Assembly (NCBI GenBank): GCA_007116445.1
Contig: SKIM01000150.1
Span: 1 to 6,916 of the forward strand
Origin: Natronohydrobacter sp.
Lineage (GTDB): Bacteria > Pseudomonadota > Alphaproteobacteria > Rhodobacterales > Rhodobacteraceae
Direction: 5' to 3'
Length of the DNA: 6,916 bases
Shown: positions 1-6,300 of the stretch, one piece after another
How positions within the stretch are numbered: position 1 is the first letter of the stretch
Layout of the letters: every line of letters starts with the position of its first letter
Translations under genes and position numbers: made by a program
The notes under the pieces: model-generated
Told to the model about the DNA's origin: nothing
The model's database searches: none
What the model saw: the letters and a program-made list of their open reading frames with translations, nothing else

Positions 1-40
1 AGGCAGGGGCCATGTGCCTGAAATCCTGTAGCCTTCCGCC

Positions 41-1357
41 TCAGCGAAAGGCCATCAACTGTCCGTCGCGCGACACGACATACAGCGTGCCCCCGACCAC
101 GATGGGCGCGACTGCCGCGCCTGATCGCAGGGGCGTTTCGCCTGTGCTCGCGCCCGAGACGGGATCGAACCTGCGCAAAACCCCGTCGCCGGACCCGACA
201 ATCAGCTGACCACCCGCCAGGGTCGGCCCGTAATGCGGATAGATCGCCGCGCGCCGCCGTTCTCGGGTTTCGGTGAAAAGTGGCAGATCCTGCCCCCAGA
301 TCACATCGCCGCTGGCGGCATCCAGCCGCAGGAGCCGGTTGCGATCTGACAGCATGAAAATCGACCCGCCCACAGGCCAAACCGGACCATAGGCGGCTTC
401 TGTCGCCGTCCAGATCGGCCGCCCGTCGCTGCGGCTGAGCGCCATGACGCGGCCTGACTGGTTGCCGACATAGACCACATCGCCCTGCACGACCGGATCG
501 CCCGTCACATCCGTCACCGAGGCATAGGCCACACCCAGCCTTGTGCCGGCGACAGCGCGCCGCCACATGATCTGACCTGTGTCGCGCCGGGCCGCGATCA
601 ACTCGCCTGCCGGGGTCGGGAACAGCACCAGATCGCCCGCGACGGCCGGGGCTGCTCCGCCGATCATCGACGAAGGCGAGGGCGCGCCATTGAGTTGCCA
701 ATCCGTCTGTCCCGAGGTCGCATCGATCGCCCAGGCCGTGCTGTCACTGGCGACAACATAGACATGGCGGCCCGCAACCGTGGGCGCAGCAGACAGGGCC
801 GCGTCAAAGCGTTTGGACCAGATCTCGGCCCCGGTTCCCAGGTCGAGCGCGTGAAGCATCCCGAAAGCCGATGTGACAAAGAGCTTGCCATCTGCAATCG
901 CCAGACCACCGCCCGAGGCCGCATCCGGGCTGCGCGCAAAGGCCGGTGTCAGGTCACGGCTCCAGACTGTGTCGCCGCTGGTGCTGGTGGCGCTGACGCG
1001 GGCGCGGCTGTCGAGCGTGTAGATCACACCGCCTGCGGCAACAGGCTCTGCCGTGATCCGGTGCCTGCGCCCTTCGCCCTGACCGATGGGCGCTGACCAG
1101 ACAGGTTGCAAGCTGCCCGCCAGCGCAGGATGGGCGATGCGGGTCGAAGGCGAGCCAAGGCGATGTGTCCATTCTGCATTGACTGACGTGGCGGGAAGGG
1201 CAATCGGTGCCGCGCGATTGACCGGCGCCTCGCCCGCGCTTTCGTCGAAAGGGGCGCGCAATGCAAAGCGCTCGCCTTCGAGCACGAAATCACGGCTGCA
1301 TGCGGAAGCAAGCGTTACAAGGGCCAGAAGGCCCGCGCTGGTCACGACTCTCACCAT
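41..1357 (-). CDS. bamB: BamB-like outer-membrane beta-propeller lipoprotein (PQQ-like repeats)
   Basis: Predicted accessory lipoprotein of the BAM complex, which folds beta-barrel proteins into the outer membrane; BamB scaffolds BamA from the periplasmic face. With the ATG at 1357 the product is 438 residues. It opens with a short lipoprotein signal (Arg3, a hydrophobic core, then L-A-S-A-C with Cys20 as lipidation site). Ser at +2 fits sorting to the outer membrane. The rest is a PQQ-like propeller: the repeated strand-turn motif (S/T/D)G-x-x-x-W ends at about W132, W180, W220, W265, W316 and W354, each preceded by a 'G-x-(L/V)-(Y/F)-V' type strand, and a final blade ends at ...DGQLMAFR. 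The length is slightly above that of E. coli BamB (about 390). An in-frame GTG at 1408 overlaps the upstream gene's stop as GTGA and would add 17 residues (long Arg-rich n-region); I prefer the ATG because it gives a standard signal peptide, although its ribosome site is poorly spaced. The gene lies just downstream of the YfgM-like gene, probably in one operon. The family call is firm; the BamB name rests on the lipobox, the propeller and the neighbour. Confidence 0.9.
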   Translation of the reverse strand: MVRVVTSAGLLALVTLASACSRDFVLEGERFALRAPFDESAGEAPVNRAAPIALPATSVNAEWTHRLGSPSTRIAHPALAGSLQPVWSAPIGQGEGRRHRITAEPVAAGGVIYTLDSRARVSATSTSGDTVWSRDLTPAFARSPDAASGGGLAIADGKLFVTSAFGMLHALDLGTGAEIWSKRFDAALSAAPTVAGRHVYVVASDSTAWAIDATSGQTDWQLNGAPSPSSMIGGAAPAVAGDLVLFPTPAGELIAARRDTGQIMWRRAVAGTRLGVAYASVTDVTGDPVVQGDVVYVGNQSGRVMALSRSDGRPIWTATEAAYGPVWPVGGSIFMLSDRNRLLRLDAASGDVIWGQDLPLFTETRERRRAAIYPHYGPTLAGGQLIVGSGDGVLRRFDPVSGASTGETPLRSGAAVAPIVVGGTLYVVSRDGQLMAFR

Positions 1358-1404
1358 CTGCCTTCGCCTGCTCCCCTCTGGCCCATGCTGTGCCACAGCC
1401 CTGA

Positions 1405-2049
1405 TCACTCGACGGATCCGCCCAATGCGGTGACCAGCTGCGTGGCGCGGCGGCGGAGCGTCTCAGACACGTCCGATTGTGCCAGCAAGTCGGTCAGAAT
1501 TTCAATGGCTGTTTCGCGATTGCCTTGCTCGAGTTGCAGCAACGCGGTCTGCTCGAGCGCGAGGGGCCGCATCGGCTGGCCGGGCTGCGACAGGCGCGCC
1601 AGCAGCGTTTCACGCTCTGCCAAGGGGATGTCACTGCCGCCTGCAATGACGCGCTTGAGCGCGGCGAGCTGGCGGTAAGCATCGGGCAGGGCCGCATCAT
1701 CAGCGGCCGCTTGCAGTGCCACAAGCGCGGCCGCGCGATCCTGCTCCAGAAGGGCCCCGGCGCTGAGCAGCTGCAACAGCCCGGCTTGCGCGCCTGTCGC
1801 CTCGATCTGGGCCAGTGCCGTGATCCGATCTGCGGTTTCGTTATTTTCAAGCGCAGCCAGCACGGCGTCGCCAAAGGCTTCGGCAGACGCGCGCGCCTGC
1901 GCCTTGCGCCACTCGTTCCAGGCCGTGCCCCCGACGACCAGCAGAACCAGAAGCAGGGCGACCCAACCATACCGGCGCAGCAGGGCAAGCGCCCGATCCC
2001 GACGCAGATCTTCGGCCACTTCGTTGAAGAAACTGTCAGAGTTGCTCAC
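1405..2049 (-). CDS. YfgM-like membrane-anchored tetratricopeptide-repeat protein
   Basis: A 214-residue protein with a cytoplasmic N-terminus (about residues 1-26, containing the 'FFNEVAEDLRRDRA' type amphipathic stretch), one transmembrane helix at about 27-45 (starts YGW, rich in Leu and Val), then a periplasmic all-alpha Ala/Leu/Gln-rich domain to the end. This layout and length match the YfgM/TPR-like family (Pfam TPR_21 type). E. coli YfgM binds the SecYEG translocon with PpiD and works with periplasmic chaperones. Helical repeat pairs are visible around 60-100, 100-140 and 160-205, including 'ALEQTALLQLEQGNRETAIEIL', a typical TPR-like helix pair. The start is a GTG at 2049 with AAAGG six bases upstream; the stop TGA (1405-1407) overlaps an in-frame GTG of the next gene. 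Placement directly before the BamB-like gene reproduces the yfgM-bamB order and supports the assignment. The exact partner in this organism is inferred. Confidence 0.88.
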   Translation of the reverse strand: MSNSDSFFNEVAEDLRRDRALALLRRYGWVALLLVLLVVGGTAWNEWRKAQARASAEAFGDAVLAALENNETADRITALAQIEATGAQAGLLQLLSAGALLEQDRAAALVALQAAADDAALPDAYRQLAALKRVIAGGSDIPLAERETLLARLSQPGQPMRPLALEQTALLQLEQGNRETAIEILTDLLAQSDVSETLRRRATQLVTALGGSVE

Positions 2050-2055
2050 ACGACA

Positions 2056-2060
2056 CCTTT
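2056..2060 (-). promoter_or_regulatory. Ribosome binding site of the YfgM-like gene
   Basis: On the minus strand AAAGG, preceded by a run of further A residues, lies six bases before the GTG at 2049. It supports this GTG as the true start in the absence of an ATG close by. Confidence 0.6.
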
Positions 2061-2075
2061 TTTTAAACTCGCTCC

Positions 2076-2104
2076 CTCATATCCTGAAGCCCGCGTGTTT
2101 GCAA
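2076..2104 (-). promoter_or_regulatory. Candidate sigma-70 promoter for the TPR-bamB unit
   Basis: Read on the minus strand, a -35-like TTGCAA (2099-2104) is followed after 17 bases by a -10-like TATGAG (2076-2081); each matches 4 of 6 consensus positions and the spacing is ideal. Transcription would begin near 2069, giving a leader of about 20 bases that contains the AAAGG ribosome site. The elements were read by eye; the position directly before the only start codon of this transcription unit supports the call. Confidence 0.45.
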
Positions 2105-2179
2105 AGCCCTGCAGGCAGGTGATTTGCGCCCATCTGGTCTGCAAGCCGAGCACAAAAAGGAGCATGGACATCATTTTGT

Positions 2180-2191
2180 CACAGATCAGTT
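2180..2191 (+). promoter_or_regulatory. Degenerate second operator-like copy
   Basis: CACAGATCAGTT matches 9 of 12 positions of the palindrome core AACTGGTCAGTT at 2219-2230, including the entire TCAGTT half-site. Centre-to-centre distance is 39 bases, a little under four helical turns. It overlaps the start of the candidate -35 element. It could be a weak auxiliary site for the same protein, or chance similarity. Confidence 0.3.
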
Positions 2192-2217
2192 GATTTTCTG
2201 CGCGTGCGAAGTAATCT
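2190..2217 (+). promoter_or_regulatory. Candidate promoter of the MFP-RND efflux operon
   Basis: TTGATT (2190-2195, 4 of 6 to the -35 consensus) is followed after 16 bases by TAATCT (2212-2217, 3 of 6 to the -10 consensus). The match is weak, as expected for a regulated promoter. Its -10 end overlaps the palindrome at 2216-2233, and the predicted start near 2224 lies in the palindrome's centre, so a bound protein would block initiation. The leader to the ATG at 2280 would be about 55 bases. Confidence 0.35.
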
Positions 2218-2233
2218 GAACTGGTCAGTTTAG
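2216..2233 (+). promoter_or_regulatory. Near-perfect 18-base palindrome, likely repressor operator of the efflux operon
   Basis: The sequence CTGAACTGGTCAGTTTAG consists of arms CT-g-AACTG and CAGTT-t-AG around a two-base centre; seven of eight base pairs of the dyad match. Short even-spaced dyads of this size are typical binding sites of TetR-family repressors, which commonly control MFP-RND pumps. It sits 46 bases before the adaptor ATG and overlaps the candidate -10/start region. No regulator gene is in the window, so the factor is unknown; assignment to TetR is inference from shape and context. Confidence 0.55.
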
Positions 2234-2266
2234 CGTAGAACGCCTATGTGCAGACCAATTGCCTTC

Positions 2267-2270
2267 GGAG
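2267..2270 (+). promoter_or_regulatory. Ribosome binding site deciding the adaptor start
   Basis: GGAG lies nine bases before the ATG at 2280. It decides in favour of that ATG over the in-frame TTG at 2259, which would put seven polar residues before the signal-anchor. Confidence 0.65.
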
Positions 2271-2279
2271 TGCGACCTG

Positions 2280-3377
2280 ATGCGTATTTTCCCTTTTCTG
2301 ACCGCGCTGGCTGTCTCGTCGGTGCTTTATCTCGCTGTGATGGAGCGTGATGCGCTGATGAGTTTCGCGGGTGTGATTGTTGATGATGCGGATGACGCGG
2401 CGGAGGTCGCGCCCGAAGCGCCGCGCGTCCATGTTGTCGCCACGCGGTCGCAAGCTCAGCCTGTGGCCAATCTTGTGGTGTTGCGCGGGCGGACAGAGGC
2501 CATGCGTCAGGTTGAAATCCGCTCCGAGACGTCGGGTCTGGTCATTTCTGACCCGCTGCGCCGTGGCGCACAGGTGCAGGCAGGAGATCCGCTGTGCGAG
2601 CTTTCCGCCGGCGTGCGCAAGGCGGCGCTGGATGAAGCCCGCGCCCGTCTGACCGAGGCTGAGATCAATTTCCGCGCAGCATCCGGCCTGAGCGATAGCG
2701 GCTTTGGCAGCGAAACCCGTCTTGCGACTGCCCGCGCGGCGCTGCAATCGGCGCAAGCCGGGGTGGATCGTGCCGTGGAAGAACTGGCGCGGCTGGTCAT
2801 GCATGCGCCTTTCGACGGGGTGCTGGAAACCGACACGGCCGAACTGGGCAGCTTGCTGCAACCCGGTGCGCTCTGCGCGACGCTGATCCAGATGGACCCG
2901 ATCAAGCTGGTGGGCTTTGTGACCGAAGCACAGGTCGACCAGCTGGCGCTCGACACGCCAGCTGGCGCGCGGCTGGCTTCGGGGCGCGAGGTGATGGGCA
3001 CGGTCACCTTCATCGCGCGCTCTGCCGATCCGCAGACCCGCACATTTCGGGTCGATATCTCGATCCCAAATCCCGACGGCGCGATCCGCGACGGGCAAAG
3101 CGCCGATATCCTGATCCAGGGGCGCGAGCAGATGGGCCATCTTCTGCCCGGCTCTGCGCTCACCCTTGATGACAGTGGCACATTGGGCCTGCGCGTGGTT
3201 GACGAAGACGGGCTGGTCAGTTTCGAGCCTGCGCAAATCCTGCGCGACACGGCCGATGGCATCTGGCTGGGCGGACTGCCCGACGAAATCAACGCGATCA
3301 CGCTGGGGCAGGAATTCACCCGCGAAGGGGCGTATGTGCGCGTGACCTGGGCGGATGACGCCGGAGCAGAGCCGTGA
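2280..3377 (+). CDS. RND efflux periplasmic adaptor (HlyD/AcrA-type membrane fusion protein)
   Basis: Periplasmic adaptor that would link an inner-membrane RND permease to an outer-membrane channel. The 365-residue product starts at the ATG at 2280, with GGAG nine bases upstream (2267-2270); an upstream in-frame TTG at 2259 has no such site. Layout: uncleaved signal-anchor at about 3-20 with no lipobox Cys; Asp/Ala/Pro-rich linker at 33-50; first half of the lipoyl/barrel-sandwich domain at 64-108 (V-x-I-R-S-E-T-S-G-x-V then 'RRGAQVQAGDPLCEL'); a rather short alpha-hairpin at about 111-172, rich in Ala, Glu and Arg; second half-lipoyl at 174-212 ('APFDGVLETDTAELGSLLQPG'); beta-barrel at about 207-285, containing 'ADPQTRTFRV' and a late 'IRDGQSADI'; and a membrane-proximal part at 290-350. 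These are the hallmark segments of AcrA-like adaptors. The stop overlaps the start of the permease gene by four bases, so the two are almost certainly cotranscribed and translationally coupled. Substrate cannot be read from the sequence. A perfect 10-bp hairpin lies inside the gene at 2939-2965. Confidence 0.93.
   Translation: MRIFPFLTALAVSSVLYLAVMERDALMSFAGVIVDDADDAAEVAPEAPRVHVVATRSQAQPVANLVVLRGRTEAMRQVEIRSETSGLVISDPLRRGAQVQAGDPLCELSAGVRKAALDEARARLTEAEINFRAASGLSDSGFGSETRLATARAALQSAQAGVDRAVEELARLVMHAPFDGVLETDTAELGSLLQPGALCATLIQMDPIKLVGFVTEAQVDQLALDTPAGARLASGREVMGTVTFIARSADPQTRTFRVDISIPNPDGAIRDGQSADILIQGREQMGHLLPGSALTLDDSGTLGLRVVDEDGLVSFEPAQILRDTADGIWLGGLPDEINAITLGQEFTREGAYVRVTWADDAGAEP
2939..2965 (+). 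repeat. Perfect 10-bp inverted repeat (hairpin) inside the adaptor gene
   Basis: CCAGCTGGCG (2939-2948) is followed after a 7-base loop by its exact reverse complement CGCCAGCTGG (2956-2965). In the adaptor this encodes about residues 220-229 of the beta-barrel region (QLALDTPAGA). No T-run follows, so it is not a standard intrinsic terminator. Each arm also contains CCAGCTGG, which is itself a palindrome, so alternative pairings exist. Function unknown; a GC-rich coding coincidence is possible. Confidence 0.5.
3363..3366 (+). promoter_or_regulatory. Ribosome binding site of the RND permease inside the adaptor gene
   Basis: GGAG within the last codons of the adaptor gene lies seven bases before the GTG at 3374. 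Together with the GTGA stop/start overlap it supports the GTG as the permease start and coupled translation of pump subunits. Confidence 0.65.
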
Positions 3378-6300
3378 TCGGCATCGTTTCATGGGCGGCA
3401 GGCCGGGCGCGGATGATCTTCGCGCTGATCGTGATGGTCATGGTCGCAGGCAGCGCGGCCTATATCGGCCTGCCCAAGGAGGGCGAGCCCGATATTGAAG
3501 TGCCTGCGGTGATCATCACAGTGCCCTTCCCCGGCATCTCGGCAGTCGATGGCGAAACCATGCTCGTCCAGCCGATGGAGCAGGAGCTGACGGATCTCGA
3601 CGGGCTCAAGACCATCAACGCCTTTTCGGCGGATGGGTTTGCCGCCGCCGTGCTGGAATTCGAATTCGGCTGGGACAAAACGGCCACGATGGCCGATATC
3701 CGTGATGCGATGGGCCGCGCCGAAGGGCAATTCCCGTCTGGCGCGCAGAATTACACGATCTCGGAGATCAATTTCTCGCAATTCCCTATCATCATCGTCG
3801 CCGTTTCGGGCGATGTGTCCGAGCGCACGCTGCTGCGCGTGACGCGCGACTTGCGCACGCGGATTGAAGGGCTGGACTCGGTTCTGGAAGCCGAAATCGC
3901 GGGCGCGCGCGATGAAATGGTCGAAGTGCTGATAGACCCGCTCAAGCTCGAAGCCTATAACGTCACTGCGGGCGAGCTGATCAATGTCGTCACGCAGAAC
4001 AACCAGCTGGTCGCCGCAGGCGAAGTCGAGTCGCGTCAGGGTGCCTTCTCGGTCACGCTGCCGTCGAGTTTTTCCAGCCCGCAGGATATTTATCGCCTGC
4101 CGGTCAAGGTGAATGGCGATGCGGTCGTCACATTGGGCGATCTGGCCGAAATCCGCCAGACTTTTGCCGACCGGACCGGCACTGCGCGCTTCAATGGCGA
4201 TGAAAATCTGGCCATTCAGGTGGTGATGCGGCGGGGCTTCAATGCCATTGACACCACTGCGGCCGTGCGCGCCGCGATCGAGGAGGAACGCGCCACCTGG
4301 TCGGAGGAGTTGCAAACCGCGATCCGCGTGACCCCTGCGCTCGACACCTCGATCCAGACCGGCGAGATGGTGACCCAGCTCGAGGGATCGGTGCTGACCG
4401 CCATCGCGCTTGTGATGATCGTGGTGCTGGCGGCTCTCGGGGCGCGTTCGGCGTTGCTTGTGGGGTTTGCGATCCCGGCGTCGTTCCTGCTGTGTTTCAT
4501 CCTGTTGGGGATCATGGGCGTTGCCGTGTCCAATATCGTCATGTTCGGGCTGATCCTGTCAGTTGGCATTCTTGTCGACGGGGCGGTGGTCGTTGTCGAA
4601 TATGCGGATAAACGGCTGGCCGAAGGGGACGGGCCGATGCAGGCCTATGTCAAGGCCGCCCAGCGGATGTTCTGGCCGATCATTGCGTCGACGGGCACCA
4701 CGCTCTGTGCCTTCCTGCCGATGCTGTTCTGGCCAGGGGTCGCCGGGGAGTTCATGGGCCTGTTGCCGGTCACGCTGATCTTCGTGCTGTCGGCCTCGCT
4801 GATCGTGGCGCTGATCTTCCTGCCTGTCATGGGTGGGATCACCGGGCGCATGGCGCGTCGGCTGGGGCATGTTTCGGACATGTTGCGTCATCTGCCATGG
4901 CTGCTGCGCGCCGCGCTCTCGGCAGGTTGCATTGCGCTCATGCTGCTGGGGGCGCTGATGATGATCAATCCCGGCTTTCTGGCAGGGGGCACCGCTGCTG
5001 CAGTGTCTATCGCCCAGATGCTGCCCGGCGCCGTGCTGATGGCGATCGCTGCCGTGGGCATGTCCACCACCTTCCGCACCTTGCGCCCCGAGACGCGACC
5101 GCAGCGCGTCCATGCCGGGCGCGCCTATTCTCCCGCGGGCCATGTCGCGCGGCTTTTTGTCGGCAATCCAGTGATGCCGGTGCTTCTTGTGATCGCTGTG
5201 GTGGCCTTTGTCATCGGGGTATTCCAGTATTACGGGCAGAATAACCGCGGTGTTGAATTCTTCGTCGAAACCGAACCCGAGCAGGGGATCATTTTTGTGC
5301 GCGCGCGCGGCAACCTGTCCCTGCCCGAAAAGGATCGCCTTGTGCGGCAGGTCGAGCAGATCGCGTTGAACGAGCCTGGAATCGCTTCGGTCTTTGCCTT
5401 TGGTGGGCAGGGCGGGCTGAACACCAATACCGCCGGGCAGGGGCCACCGCGTGATGCCATCGGCCAGATCCAGTTCGAACTGAAACACTGGCGCGAGCGT
5501 CAGGGAGATCCTGAGCTGCGTGGGGCCGTGATCGTCGACCGGCTGCAGGCGCAATTCGACACCTTGCCGGGGATCTTCACCGAGTTTCTGATCGCCTCGG
5601 GCGGTCCGGCCAGCGCCAAACCCGTGCATCTTCGCCTGACCGGGTCGGATTTCGACGCGCTGGATGAGGCCGTCGAGATTGTTCTCGCCCGCATGGCTGC
5701 CGCTGATGGGCTTTTTGATCTGGAAGACACGCGGCCGGTGCCGGGCATCGACTGGCAGATCAATGTCGATACGGAAATGGCCGGGCGGTTCGGGGCCAAT
5801 GTCGCCACGATTGGCGGCATGGTGCAGCTTGTGACGCGCGGCTTGCTGCTCGACACGATGCGTGTGGACAGCTCGGACGAGGAAATCGACATCCGCGTGC
5901 GCCTGCCCGAAGGGGACCGGCTGCTCTCGACCTTGGAAACCCTGCGGGTGCAGACGAATTTCGGGCTGGTGCCGCTTTCGAATTTCATCACTGTGGACAC
6001 GGTCGCGTCCCGCGGACAGATCGACCGTGTCAACCAGCAGCGCTTCTACGATGTGAAGGCCGATGTGCGCTCGGGCATGGTGCGTCTGGTGAACCGCGCG
6101 GGCGAGACAATGCGCGTCGTGCCCCGCGCGCAGGTCGTGCTGCGCGAGAATGAGCCCGGTACGCCTGAGTTCCGCCGCGCGGAGGAAACTCTGGCAGAGA
6201 TTGCTGCGAATGACTGGCGGCAAGTGCCCATTACCGCGACTGAGCGCATCGATGTGCTGACACAATGGCTGACAGAGGACGATCCGCTGCCCGCAGGGAT

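Noticed and set aside
1..40. Possible start of the next minus-strand gene (ATG at 13-11, AGGA ten bases before it), expected to be der
   Set aside because: Only four codons would be visible (M-A-P-A) and they do not match the usual Der N-terminus, so the sequence cannot support a call; the idea rests on gene order only.
1700..1740. Two GCGGCCGC octamers close together in the YfgM-like gene
   Set aside because: They arise from Ala/Arg-rich coding in high-GC DNA and show no larger repeat.
2101..2128. Loose inverted repeat GCAAA...TTTGC around CCTGCAGG
   Set aside because: The arms are five bases with a long interruption, and there is no T-run; this is within what chance gives.
1477..2193. A 238-codon plus-strand frame overlapping the YfgM-like gene and running into the intergenic region
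   Set aside because: It is antisense to a well-supported gene and shows no domain. Its tail includes ATG at 2164 directly after AAGGAG (nine codons to a stop), but the one-base spacing is too short for initiation.
2244..4315. Long minus-strand frames (2244-3392 and 3389-4315) opposite the adaptor and the start of the permease
   Set aside because: Same compositional shadow: His/Arg/Gln-rich, no recognisable motif, fully covered by well-supported plus-strand genes.
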